15,059 nucleotides of DNA from CAYJWS01 sp964373925 (GCA_964373925.1 CAYJWS010000025.1:1-15059), one strand, 5' to 3'; counted from the stretch's first letter, positions 6,743-13,040 are shown. Translations and numbers: made by a program. The notes: generated by a model not told the origin, from the sequence alone.

Positions 6743-7416
6743 AGAAAACGCAGCTCACTTATACAATCTTTGTATTATTTATCGCCGTATTCTTAATTCC
6801 AATATTTCTTTTTTTAAATTTTACAAAAAAAGAAAAAGTTAATCAAAATATTCAACCGCCAAAAAATATTCCCGAGCGTCCCATCAAAGTAACAACTCCC
6901 ACCGCCGGCAATACTGTTCAAAGCCCGCTTACAATAGAGGGGGAGGCAAGAGGATGGTGGTATTTTGAAGCGTCATTTCCCGTCAAGATTGCTGATGCCA
7001 ATGGCACCGTTCTCGGCACAGCCGTGGCGCAAGCCCAAGATGAATGGATGACGGAAAATTTTGTTCCATTCAAAGTTTCTTTGGAGTTTGCAAGCCCGAC
7101 AACCGCGGATGGCGTGCTTATCTTGGAAAAAGATAATCCCTCCGGCCTCCCCGAACACGATGATGCATTGAAAATTCCCATAAAATTTTCTAAAGCCGTT
7201 GCCAAAACCGGATGTATTGTCGGCGGCTGCAGCGGACAGCTCTGCGTTGATGAATCTGCCGAAGGAATTATAACTACATGCGAATATCGAGCAGAATACG
7301 CGTGCTTTAAATATTCAAAATGCGAACGCCAAAAAGATGGAAAATGCGGCTGGACGCAAACAGAAAAATTCACAGCTTGCATTGAAAATACAAAATCTGC
7401 CCCTTCTGTTCAATAA
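6739..7416 (+). CDS. Gmad2-domain surface protein with C-terminal eight-cysteine cluster
   Basis: This encodes 225 residues, with a start overlapping the previous stop (ATGA). An N-terminal TM anchor (about 8-27, YTIFVLFIAVFLIPIFLFLN) is followed by a linker. A Gmad2 Ig-like domain spans about 49-155: PIKVTTPTAGNTVQSPLTIE, GEARGWWYFEASFPVKIAD, NGTVLG, DEWMTENFVPFKVSLEF, and LILEKDNPSGLPEHDDAL. The C-terminal 60 residues carry exactly eight cysteines: TGCIVGGCSGQLC, TTCEY, YACFKYSKCERQ, GKCGWTQT and TAC. This resembles proteins annotated as eight-cysteine-cluster, which would form disulfides outside the membrane. Gmad2 domains occur in spore germination proteins and in many extracellular lipoproteins of non-spore formers. 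Translational coupling to the propeller suggests the two work at the same place on the cell surface. Confidence 0.85.
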   Translation: MKKTQLTYTIFVLFIAVFLIPIFLFLNFTKKEKVNQNIQPPKNIPERPIKVTTPTAGNTVQSPLTIEGEARGWWYFEASFPVKIADANGTVLGTAVAQAQDEWMTENFVPFKVSLEFASPTTADGVLILEKDNPSGLPEHDDALKIPIKFSKAVAKTGCIVGGCSGQLCVDESAEGIITTCEYRAEYACFKYSKCERQKDGKCGWTQTEKFTACIENTKSAPSVQ

Positions 7417-7484
7417 ATCCGTTCTATAAAATAGGCGTATAACTGCCCTGAAGACTTATGCGATATTAAAATGGAAAAAAATTG

Positions 7485-7513
7485 TTGCGTTTAAAAAATC
7501 ATTATGATATCAT
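7485..7513 (+). promoter_or_regulatory. Candidate promoter upstream of the Cys-rich gene
   Basis: TTGCGT (7485-7490), a 17-bp spacer and TATCAT (7508-7513). The -10 overlaps a 12-bp perfect palindrome, TATGATATCATA (7503-7514). The leader to ATG 7619 would be about 100 nt, with no clear structure. Confidence 0.4.
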
Positions 7514-7618
7514 ACTACTCAACCCCTCGTTTATATTTATGCAATACATAATAAAATATAGGCAAAGGGATACAAAGGTCGTTATTTTAATAATTTTACT
7601 AAAATTAAAATAAAAACT

Positions 7619-7783
7619 ATGGAATGTTCAAAATGCGGCGGCCCGTCAGAGGGCTACAAGTGCGATGTGTGCGGCGCAGTGTCAATGGAACATGATCCAA
7701 GCCACGATTGCGGATCTGACCATTGCATGCCACAATGTACTGGCTGCGATGAAGCTGAAGTAAATTGTTCATGTGAATCTTAA
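7619..7783 (+). CDS. 54-residue cysteine-rich zinc-ribbon-like protein
   Basis: The sequence starts MECSKCGGPSEGYKCDVCGA, continues with EHDPSHDCGSDHC, then MPQCTGCDEAE and ends CSCES. Ten cysteines (residues 3, 6, 15, 18, 31, 36, 40, 43, 50, 52) include two CxxC pairs forming a likely zinc ribbon (C3/C6 with C15/C18) and a second Cys/His cluster. It is small, acidic and has no signal peptide. Similar short proteins with YKCDVCGAE...DPxHxCGxxHC occur in several bacterial groups; their function is unknown to me. A rho-independent terminator follows directly, so it is a separate transcription unit. The ribosome binding site is weak. Confidence 0.75.
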   Translation: MECSKCGGPSEGYKCDVCGAVSMEHDPSHDCGSDHCMPQCTGCDEAEVNCSCES

Positions 7784-7795
7784 TAAAAAACAAAG

Positions 7796-7828
7796 AAAAA
7801 GCCAAGACCATTATGTCTTGGCTTTTTT
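7796..7828 (+). terminator. Rho-independent terminator after the Cys-rich gene
   Basis: GCCAAGAC (7801-7808) pairs with GTCTTGGC (7815-7822) around a 6-nt loop. It is flanked by an A run and followed by TTTTTT. Confidence 0.93.
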
Positions 7829-7856
7829 CATGATATTTTGATACTATAACGTTATT

Positions 7857-8519
7857 ATGGAAAATATTATTGGAATCTATAAGCCAAAAGGTCCGACTTC
7901 GCATGATATCGTGGATAGCATACGAAAAATTACCGGCATAAAAAAAGTCGGCCATGCAGGAACCCTTGACCCCTTAGCTCAAGGTGTTTTAGTTATAGGC
8001 ATTGGGCGCGACGCGACAAAAAAACTTAGCACCGTCGTACAAAAGGAAAAAGAATATATCGCAAAAATATTTTTAGGGGAAAAAAGCACAACCGACGACA
8101 GCGAAGGCGAAAAAACAAAAAATGAAGTAAAAAAAATTCCAACGCTTGAAGATATTGAAAGTGCGCTAAAAAAATATATCGGAAAAGTCTCACAAATACC
8201 CCCGCAATTCAGCGCGATAAAAGTTAAGGGCAAGGCGGCATACGCGTCCGCGAGACAGGGAAAAAAAATTGAACTTGCTCCGCGCCAAGTGGAGATAAAA
8301 AATATTGAAATCATTGAATACTCCTTTCCCTATCTTGTTATTCGTGCGACAACAGGGCCCGGCGTCTACATTCGCGCGCTTGCGCGCGACATAGGCGACA
8401 ATCTTTCATGCGGAGCCTATCTAAGTGCGCTGGAGAGAACGCGCGTCGGAGAATTTACGAAGGAAAATTCCTACACCCTTGAAACATTTGCAAAAACCCG
8501 AGACTTGAAAAATAAGTAA
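7857..8519 (+). CDS. truB: tRNA pseudouridine-55 synthase TruB
   Basis: This encodes 220 residues. It has the TruB motif I start IGIYKPKGPTSHDIVDSIRK, the catalytic motif VGHAGTLDPLAQGVLVIGIG with nucleophile D38, the EKEYIAKIFLG strand, QIPPQFSAIKVKGKAAYA, and TTGPGVYIRALARDIG. It isomerises U55 to pseudouridine in the T-loop of tRNAs. The protein ends after the catalytic domain and lacks the C-terminal PUA-like part, as in other very short TruBs from reduced genomes. A TATAAC at 7845-7850 lies only 6 nt before the ATG, so the transcript could be nearly leaderless; no good -35 or ribosome binding site is visible. The 3' end contains the promoter of the next gene. Confidence 0.96.
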   Translation: MENIIGIYKPKGPTSHDIVDSIRKITGIKKVGHAGTLDPLAQGVLVIGIGRDATKKLSTVVQKEKEYIAKIFLGEKSTTDDSEGEKTKNEVKKIPTLEDIESALKKYIGKVSQIPPQFSAIKVKGKAAYASARQGKKIELAPRQVEIKNIEIIEYSFPYLVIRATTGPGVYIRALARDIGDNLSCGAYLSALERTRVGEFTKENSYTLETFAKTRDLKNK

Positions 8520-8533
8520 TTTTAAAGTATACT
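8505..8533 (+). promoter_or_regulatory. Promoter for the elp3 homologue
   Basis: TTGAAA (8505-8510), a 17-bp spacer and TATACT (8528-8533), with five of six matches in each hexamer. The -35 lies inside the end of truB. The start is near 8540, with a leader of about 23 nt. Confidence 0.75.
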
Positions 8534-8562
8534 GCATTGGACAGGGATAAAAATATACACGC

Positions 8563-10374
8563 ATGCAGAATGTAAGGATTCAAAAAGCGGAAGAGACTTT
8601 TAACGCCAAGCCATATGAAAAAGAAATGCTTGGTATTTTAGAAAATGTAAAAAAAGAAATGAGAAATGGCGTAAAATTTCTCGATTATAATGCCTTGCGA
8701 AAAATTCTTATACAATATCCCCACGATAAAAAACAACTTTTCAAAAGAAGCCAGCTCATCGCGGGCTACAAGCATCTAGTAAAACAAAAAAAATTTCAAG
8801 AGGATCCAGGTCTCATAAGCGCGATACAGCTCAAACCCATGCGCACACAATCAGGCGTAGCGCCAGTGACAGTCCTCACAAAGCCCTTCCCCTGCCCGGG
8901 CAAGTGCATCTTCTGCCCCAACGACGTGCGCATGCCCAAAAGCTACCTTTCAGACGAGCCCGGGGCCCAGCGCGCCGAAAGAAATATGTTTGACCCGTAT
9001 CTTCAGACCTACAACCGCCTGCTTGCTTTTGACGCCATTGGACATAATGTTGAAAAGGTTGAACTTTTAATTTTGGGCGGAACGTGGTCGTTCTATCCGG
9101 AGTATTACCAGATTTGGTTTATTAAACGCTGCTTTGACGCGATGAATGATTTTCCCAATAATGATAAAAGAAAAAAAATAAAAGTTTATAATATTTTTGA
9201 GGGACTCAAACATCCTGGCGGAGTGGCGATAAAAAGAAAATCGTATAATGAAATAATTATAAATGTAGCCGGCGGCTCGGTAAAAGGTTTTTTTCAAAAA
9301 TACGAGAAAGCAACATGGCGCGAACTTGAAACGGCACAAAGAATAAATGAAACCGCGCGATGCAGAAATGTAGGACTTGTCATTGAAACGCGCCCTGACT
9401 CCATTACGGAAAAAGAAGTGCTAAAAATCCGCAGGCTTGGCGCGACAAAAGCGCAAATTGGGATACAAAGCCTCAATGACAAGGTCATGAAAATGAATAA
9501 ACGGGGCCACGGACAAAAAGAAACCGTGCGCGCCATTGAATTGTTACGGCTCGCGGGGTTTAAAATACACGGCCATTGGATGCCAAACCTCTACGGCGCT
9601 ACGGTAACAAGCGATATTTCCGACTATAAAAAACTCTGGGGGCCCAAATATTCTCCCGATGAGCTAAAAATATATCCAACATCAATCATCGCCAATACCG
9701 AGCTCAATGACAAATTCAAACAAGGAAAATTCCACCCATATTCCTATAATGAGCTTTTGAGCGTTTTGCAAAATACTATTCCACAAACGCCCCGATACGC
9801 CCGGCTTACTCGTATAATCCGCGACTTTCCCTCCACCGATATTGTTGAAGGAAATAAATTCACGAATTTCAGACAGATTGCGGAAAAAGAAATCCTAGCC
9901 AAGGGAAAAAAGCTCCAAGACATACGCTCGCGCGAAGTAAAGTTACTCGAGGTTACATTTGATCAGCTCAAGCGAGAAACAATACAATATACTACGTCTG
10001 TGAGCACGGAATATTTTATTTTCTATAAGACAAAAAATAATATAAAAAATATTGAGGGTGACAAAATCGCTGCCTTTTTACGGCTTTCTCTGCCAAAAAA
10101 AATATTGTCAAAAAATAACTTTGTAGAAGAACTGCAAAATTGCGCGATTATCCGCGAAGTGCACGTGTACGGAAAAACGGTTGGCATTGGGAAAAAAGAC
10201 CGTGGCCGCGCCCAGCATCTCGGGCTTGGGACAAGGCTCACCGAGCTTGCGTGCGATATTTCCAAAAAATATAAATTCAAAAAGCTAGCTGTAATATCAG
10301 CAATTGGAACCCGTGAATACTACAGGAAAAGAAAATTTTTTGATAAGGGATTATATCTTGTGCGCGATCTTTAA
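8563..10374 (+). CDS. elp3: Elp3-type tRNA U34 carboxymethyl-forming enzyme (radical SAM + GNAT)
   Basis: This encodes 603 residues. After a helical N-terminal region (1-90), which in Elp3 contributes to tRNA binding, comes IQLKPMRTQSGVAPVTVLTK. The radical SAM cluster motif follows, CPGKCIFC (C111, C115, C118), then PKSYLSDEPGAQRAERN and LLILGGTWSFYPEYYQ. The central domain has VIETRPDSI, GATKAQIGIQSLNDKVM and HWMPNLYG. The C-terminal GNAT domain (about 480-603) has GRAQHLGLGTRL (acetyl-CoA loop, Q551-G556) and VISAIGTREYYRKRKF. The order and length match archaeal and eukaryotic Elp3, which uses SAM radicals and acetyl-CoA to start cm5U formation at wobble uridine 34. Bacterial copies work without the other Elongator subunits. 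It has its own promoter and ends at a shared bidirectional terminator. Confidence 0.95.
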   Translation: MQNVRIQKAEETFNAKPYEKEMLGILENVKKEMRNGVKFLDYNALRKILIQYPHDKKQLFKRSQLIAGYKHLVKQKKFQEDPGLISAIQLKPMRTQSGVAPVTVLTKPFPCPGKCIFCPNDVRMPKSYLSDEPGAQRAERNMFDPYLQTYNRLLAFDAIGHNVEKVELLILGGTWSFYPEYYQIWFIKRCFDAMNDFPNNDKRKKIKVYNIFEGLKHPGGVAIKRKSYNEIIINVAGGSVKGFFQKYEKATWRELETAQRINETARCRNVGLVIETRPDSITEKEVLKIRRLGATKAQIGIQSLNDKVMKMNKRGHGQKETVRAIELLRLAGFKIHGHWMPNLYGATVTSDISDYKKLWGPKYSPDELKIYPTSIIANTELNDKFKQGKFHPYSYNELLSVLQNTIPQTPRYARLTRIIRDFPSTDIVEGNKFTNFRQIAEKEILAKGKKLQDIRSREVKLLEVTFDQLKRETIQYTTSVSTEYFIFYKTKNNIKNIEGDKIAAFLRLSLPKKILSKNNFVEELQNCAIIREVHVYGKTVGIGKKDRGRAQHLGLGTRLTELACDISKKYKFKKLAVISAIGTREYYRKRKFFDKGLYLVRDL

Positions 10375-10409
10375 TTTGTGGAAGCTAAATCATCTTAAAA
10401 AAATTTCAA

Positions 10410-10540
10410 TGAACTACCCCGCAGCAAGCTGCGAGGTATCCAAGTGTCATTCCGGACTTGATCCGGAATCCAGTGATAAATTCCCGCTTTCGCGGGAATG
10501 ACGAATAGACACTCCGAAGCAGAGCTTCGAGGAATTCTTT
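10410..10540. repeat. Composite palindromic repeat (REP/BIME-like), copy 3
   Basis: The inner element 10445-10502 begins TGTCATTCCGG and ends CGCGGGAATGAC, with hairpins TTCCGG/CCGGAA and TTCCCGC/GCGGGAA. Outer half-sites are CCCCGCAGCAAGCTGCGAGG (left) and CTCCGAAGCAGAGCTTCGAG (right), each a short hairpin. The nesting is as in the element at 4727. Confidence 0.8.
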
Positions 10541-10544
10541 GATT

Positions 10545-10579
10545 AAAAAGACGCTCAAATTTTTTGAGCGTCTTTATTT
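10545..10579. terminator. Bidirectional rho-independent terminator between elp3 and the minus-strand RNA array
   Basis: AGACGCTCAAA (10549-10559) pairs perfectly with TTTGAGCGTCT (10563-10573) around TTT. On the minus strand the stem is followed by TTTTT, the better tract; on the plus strand by TTATTTA. It can end elp3 from the left and the RNA array from the right. Confidence 0.88.
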
Positions 10580-10583
10580 ATAT

Positions 10584-10635
10584 CATGAGACACGCTTCTA
10601 CTTGTTTTAAAAAACAGCGGGCGTTTTGTCTCATG
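10584..10635 (-). repeat. Array 1, unit 4 (last in transcript)
   Basis: The clamp is CATGAGACA/TGTCTCATG (9 bp). Variable segments in transcript sense are aaacgcccgc and agtagaagcg. The apical hairpin TGTTTTTTAAAACA is 14 nt. Confidence 0.85.
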
Positions 10636-10644
10636 AAAAAAGTA

Positions 10645-10697
10645 TTGGCTCACAGTCGCTAATTTGTTAAAAAAACAGGCGTCTGCTTGTGAGCCAA
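10645..10697 (-). repeat. Array 1, unit 3
   Basis: The clamp is TTGGCTCACA/TGTGAGCCAA (10 bp). Variable segments are agcagacgcc and aattagcgac. The apical hairpin TGTTTTTTTAACA is 13 nt. Confidence 0.85.
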
Positions 10698-10710
10698 ATT
10701 GTATAAACAA

Positions 10711-10757
10711 GTAGACACCGTGAGGATAGTCAAAAAGACAAGGGCTTTTCTGTCTAC
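10711..10757 (-). repeat. Array 1, unit 2
   Basis: The clamp is GTAGACA/TGTCTAC (7 bp). Variable segments are gaaaagccct and atcctcacgg. The apical hairpin TGTCTTTTTGACT is 13 nt, closed by GTC/GAC instead of TGTT/AACA. Confidence 0.85.
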
Positions 10758-10770
10758 CTGAAAATTCAAA

Positions 10771-10823
10771 ATGGCGGACAGTGCTACGATTGTTATAAAA
10801 ACAGCGCCTCTATCGTCCGCCAT
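10771..10823 (-). repeat. Array 1, unit 1 (first in transcript)
   Basis: The clamp is ATGGCGGAC/GTCCGCCAT (9 bp) plus a closing G:T pair. Variable segments are atagaggcgc and atcgtagcac. The apical hairpin TGTTTTTATAACA is 13 nt. The clamp is nearly the same as that of the first unit at 14783. Confidence 0.85.
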
Positions 10824-10853
10824 ATATTTTTAATGTCTCAAAGAACTTGAACC

Positions 10854-10882
10854 ATAATAGCACATTTGCATTATTTTTGCAA
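10854..10882 (-). promoter_or_regulatory. Minus-strand promoter for RNA array 1
   Basis: On the minus strand TTGCAA (10882-10877) is followed by a 17-bp spacer and TATTAT (10859-10854), with TGC just before the -10 as an extended element. The start is near 10847, about 24 nt before the first clamp. Confidence 0.65.
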
Positions 10883-10911
10883 GATTATCGAATTACCAAA
10901 AAAATAAAAAC

Positions 10912-10939
10912 TTGCGTAATTTGGAAAATATGCTATACT
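10912..10939 (+). promoter_or_regulatory. Promoter for a short RNA at 10946
   Basis: TTGCGT (10912-10917), a 16-bp spacer and TATACT (10934-10939), with TGC directly before it (extended -10). It lies back to back with the minus-strand array promoter, about 30 bp away. Confidence 0.65.
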
Positions 10940-10945
10940 GCTATT

Positions 10946-11020
10946 AGCTCTTTAGTTTTTTCTCCTCGTTTGTGCCCCCGGACTATAACTACCCTAACCA
11001 TAGTCTCGGGGGCTTTTTTT
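10946..11020 (+). ncRNA. Predicted short RNA of about 75 nt
   Basis: A plus-strand promoter at 10912-10939 is followed after only about 28 nt of single-stranded U/C-rich sequence by a very strong rho-independent terminator (10974-11020). No start codon with a reading frame lies between. The result would be a 75-nt RNA with a pyrimidine-rich 5' tail and a long 3' hairpin, as in many small regulatory RNAs. The M23 gene downstream has its own promoter, so an attenuator role is possible but not needed to explain the layout. Confidence 0.55.
10974..11020 (+). terminator. Strong GC-rich rho-independent terminator
   Basis: GCCCCCGGACTAT (10974-10986) pairs with ATAGTCTCGGGGGC (11000-11013) over 13 bp with one bulged base and a 13-nt loop. 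It is followed by seven T. Confidence 0.9.
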
Positions 11021-11043
11021 AGACATGGTTGTAAACAAAAAAT

Positions 11044-11072
11044 TTTTCACATTTTCTTCTTTATGCTATACT
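11044..11072 (+). promoter_or_regulatory. Promoter for the M23 peptidase gene
   Basis: TTTTCA (11044-11049), a 17-bp spacer and TATACT (11067-11072), with TGC before it (extended -10). The start is near 11079, leaving a short leader of about 16 nt before ATG 11095. Confidence 0.65.
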
Positions 11073-11094
11073 AATCTTACTATTTTTTTATTTT

Positions 11095-12312
11095 ATGAAA
11101 AACACAAGAATAATAATAATTTTTTCACTCGTGCTTATTGTAAGCGCGGTTTTCCTTATTTATATTATTTCTCTAAAGAAAGAAAAGAAGCTAAATGAAG
11201 AAAAACCGATTCCAAAAAAAGAAGAAACGCAATATAGTATTTCTGTTCCAATCGAAGCGGGAAAAACACTAAGCGTCATAATGAAAGATTCCGGAATTTC
11301 TCCCGATATTGCGCAAAAAATCGTAGATGCTTCCAAAAATATCTATGACTTTTCAACTATTAAGGCTGGAAAAACGATCTATTTCACTTATGATAAAAAA
11401 ACAAACGATTTCTTGCGCCTTATGTATCCTGTGAATGATGAAGAAGAACTGTATGTGTCAAAAGATATCGCAACAACCACTCTTAATGTATGGTTTGCTG
11501 AAAGAAAAAAAATTCTCTATGAAATTAAGCTCAAAACCTATGCTGGAAAAATTGAAGAGTCGCTCTATATTGACGGGCTCAAGCTCGGAATTCCCGAGGG
11601 TACGATTATTGAATTTGCCGATATTTTTGAATATGCCGTTGATTATGCCTACGACATACGAATAGGCGATACCTTTTCATTCGTAGTGGAAGAAAGGTAT
11701 CGCGATGGCAAGTTTGTGATGCTTGGAAGAATTTTGGGAGGCAAATTTATAAATGCGGGAAAAACGTACGAGGCTTACTACTTTGTGGAAAATGACAACA
11801 ATAAAGGATACTTTGATGAAAAAGGAAATTCCATACAAAAATTATTTTTGCGCGCGCCAGTAGCTTTTAAATATATCAGCTCCGGCTTTACCACTGGTCG
11901 TCGATATGTGAAAGAATTTAATGTGTCAACAGGACACCGTGCTATTGACTATGCCGCATCGCTTGGAACGCCTATTCGCTCGGTTGGCGACGGCACGGTA
12001 GTTTTTGCCGGCTGGAGCAAAGCTGGATTTGGCAACCTCACGAGCATCCGCCACAATGCAACATACCAAACAAATTACGCGCATCAGTCAAAAATCATCG
12101 TTAAAAGTGGCCAGAGAGTAAAGCAGGGCCAAGTTATCGGATACGTAGGCTCAACCGGATTTTCAACCGGACCGCACCTGCATTATGAAATGGTAAAAAA
12201 TGGCGTAAAAATCAACCCATTGAAAGAAGTGCTCCCGCCAGGAAAACCAATAAAAGAAGAAAACAAAGAGCGTTATTTTACGGATATTGAAAAATATAAA
12301 AAAATATTGTAA
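11095..12312 (+). CDS. Membrane-anchored M23 family peptidoglycan endopeptidase
   Basis: This encodes 405 residues. An N-terminal anchor (about 5-27, RIIIIFSLVLIVSAVFLIYI) is followed by a charged linker. An OapA/LysM-like region (about 50-115, with EAGKTLSVIMKDSGISPDIA and IKAGKTIYFTYD) and a second beta-rich region with YAYDIRIGDTFSFVVEE come next. The C-terminal peptidase_M23 domain (about 255-380) has zinc ligands H281 and D285 in TGHRAIDYAAS and the HLH motif (H361, H363) in GPHLHYEMVK; H330 in TNYAHQS is the second catalytic His. All active-site residues are present, so it should cut peptide cross-links in the cell wall, like MepM. It sits outside the membrane and probably acts in growth or division. 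It is converging with the PaaX/Cas2-like gene. Confidence 0.93.
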   Translation: MKNTRIIIIFSLVLIVSAVFLIYIISLKKEKKLNEEKPIPKKEETQYSISVPIEAGKTLSVIMKDSGISPDIAQKIVDASKNIYDFSTIKAGKTIYFTYDKKTNDFLRLMYPVNDEEELYVSKDIATTTLNVWFAERKKILYEIKLKTYAGKIEESLYIDGLKLGIPEGTIIEFADIFEYAVDYAYDIRIGDTFSFVVEERYRDGKFVMLGRILGGKFINAGKTYEAYYFVENDNNKGYFDEKGNSIQKLFLRAPVAFKYISSGFTTGRRYVKEFNVSTGHRAIDYAASLGTPIRSVGDGTVVFAGWSKAGFGNLTSIRHNATYQTNYAHQSKIIVKSGQRVKQGQVIGYVGSTGFSTGPHLHYEMVKNGVKINPLKEVLPPGKPIKEENKERYFTDIEKYKKIL

Positions 12313-12366
12313 TAATCCTTTAAAAAATCCTTGAATAATTTCTTATATTTTCTCAACAAATATTCC

Positions 12367-12402
12367 ATCAATATTTTGGAACGATCGTTCCAAAATATTG
12401 AT
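12367..12402. repeat. 36-bp perfect palindrome, left flank of the PaaX/Cas2-like gene
   Basis: This is a perfect inverted repeat with core GGAACGATCGTTCC and outer arms ATCAATATTTT/AAAATATTGAT. It lies 12 bp beyond the stop codon of the minus-strand gene. The core and outer arms are shared with the palindrome at 13024. Confidence 0.9.
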
Positions 12403-12414
12403 ATTATTCTTTAC

Positions 12415-12981
12415 TTACGCACCATTGATTTCTTTTACTACTAAAAATTTTACAAAATTGTTAACTCCTAATTCTTTCAACTCTTTTTTCAAAAAATCAA
12501 CTATATCATATTGAGTTATCCAAATACTTTTTTGAAGCTGTTGAAATTCTAATTCTTTTAATCTTCTACGGAGGGTATTTCTTTTACTTTTCAGTTTTTC
12601 TGGGATATCAAAAAAGACCATTATCCACTCTCCATTCGATAGTTTCTTCCTTCTTTTCATTCTTTCCATTTTGGCATTAATTTGAATCAATCTCTGATCT
12701 CCTCGCTCCAAAAACATAACTCCTCTGGTATTTCCTTTATTTATATATTTTATAAATTTTCTATTTTTTAAATAATGCAAAGAGGAAAAAAACTTTTGTT
12801 TTTTTCTTTTATTACTCATTATATCTTCCAGCCACTGTCTATGTTTTCTAATACTTGGATCTCCGGCCAAGTAAGCAAACGATCTATTGACGCTCCTAGT
12901 AGCCAAATTAAAATCTATGGCATCTGCCAAAAATAAAAGCAGTCGATCTATAAACGTAGGTTCAAAATTATTTTTCTTCAT
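12415..12981 (-). CDS. PaaX-like / Cas2-like protein (winged helix + ferredoxin-like domain)
   Basis: This encodes 188 residues, with ATG at 12981 on the minus strand. Residues about 8-105 look like a PaaX-type winged-helix region: IDRLLLFLADAID, then KFFSSLHYLKNRKFIKYI, then GVMFLERGDQRLIQ. The C-terminal 75 residues match the PaaX C-terminal/Cas2-like fold: EWIMVFFDIPEKLKSKRNTL, RRRLKELEFQQLQKSIWITQ, then YDIVDFLKKELKELGVNNF and VKFLVV. Automatic annotation of such proteins in Parcubacteria alternates between 'PaaX family regulator' and 'Cas2', but no cas genes or CRISPR repeats are here. The gene is bounded by two long palindromes with the same core, one of them overlapping its promoter, which suits a DNA-binding autoregulator or a protein that handles hairpin DNA ends. 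The gene is more AT-rich than its neighbours. Confidence 0.8.
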   Translation of the reverse strand: MKKNNFEPTFIDRLLLFLADAIDFNLATRSVNRSFAYLAGDPSIRKHRQWLEDIMSNKRKKQKFFSSLHYLKNRKFIKYINKGNTRGVMFLERGDQRLIQINAKMERMKRRKKLSNGEWIMVFFDIPEKLKSKRNTLRRRLKELEFQQLQKSIWITQYDIVDFLKKELKELGVNNFVKFLVVKEINGA

Positions 12982-13011
12982 ATTATTAATGTCGTTTTAT
13001 CTATATCCAGT

Positions 13012-13040
13012 ATAATACCACACATATCAATATCATGGAA
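13012..13040 (-). promoter_or_regulatory. Minus-strand promoter of the PaaX/Cas2-like gene
   Basis: On the minus strand TGGTATTAT (13020-13012) forms an extended -10. The 17-bp spacer and weak -35 (TTCCAT) fall in the palindrome 13024-13063. A protein bound to the palindrome would block this promoter. Confidence 0.5.

Larger units (their letters stand above)
10545..10847 (-). ncRNA. Four-unit structured RNA array (dual-guide-like), locus 1
   Basis: The transcript, read on the minus strand, is about 300 nt from the promoter at 10854-10882 to the terminator at 10545-10573. It contains four hairpin units spaced 60-66 nt apart. Each unit has a perfect clamp stem of 7-9 or 10 bp that differs between units and usually ends ACA/TGT. 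Inside it is a 10-nt variable segment, an apical hairpin of 13-14 nt (TGTTTTTATAACA, TGTCTTTTTGACT, TGTTTTTTTAACA, TGTTTTTTAAAACA in transcript order), and a second 10-nt variable segment. Orientation is supported by the promoter, by the T tract and by the first unit's match to the first unit of the locus at 14783. The layout matches 'edge, spacer A, loop, spacer B, edge' as in TIGR arrays, but the function is unproven. No open frame of note lies here. Confidence 0.8.

Noticed and set aside
7417..7618. RNA gene or riboswitch in the leader before the Cys-rich gene
   Set aside because: Only a 12-bp palindrome at 7503-7514 and a weak promoter are visible. No stable fold or known aptamer pattern was found by eye.
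10584..10823. CRISPR array
   Set aside because: There are no direct repeats of constant sequence. The regular spacing comes from hairpins with different stems, and the variable segments are 10 nt, far shorter than CRISPR spacers.
10584..10823. Integron attC sites
   Set aside because: The units are imperfect hairpins of roughly the right size, but there are no RYYYAAC/GTTRRRY core boxes at the ends, no integrase gene and no gene cassettes between units.
12415..12981. Calling the PaaX/Cas2-like gene a CRISPR cas2
   Set aside because: There is no cas1, effector or repeat array nearby, the protein is twice the length of Cas2 and it has a winged-helix N-terminal part.
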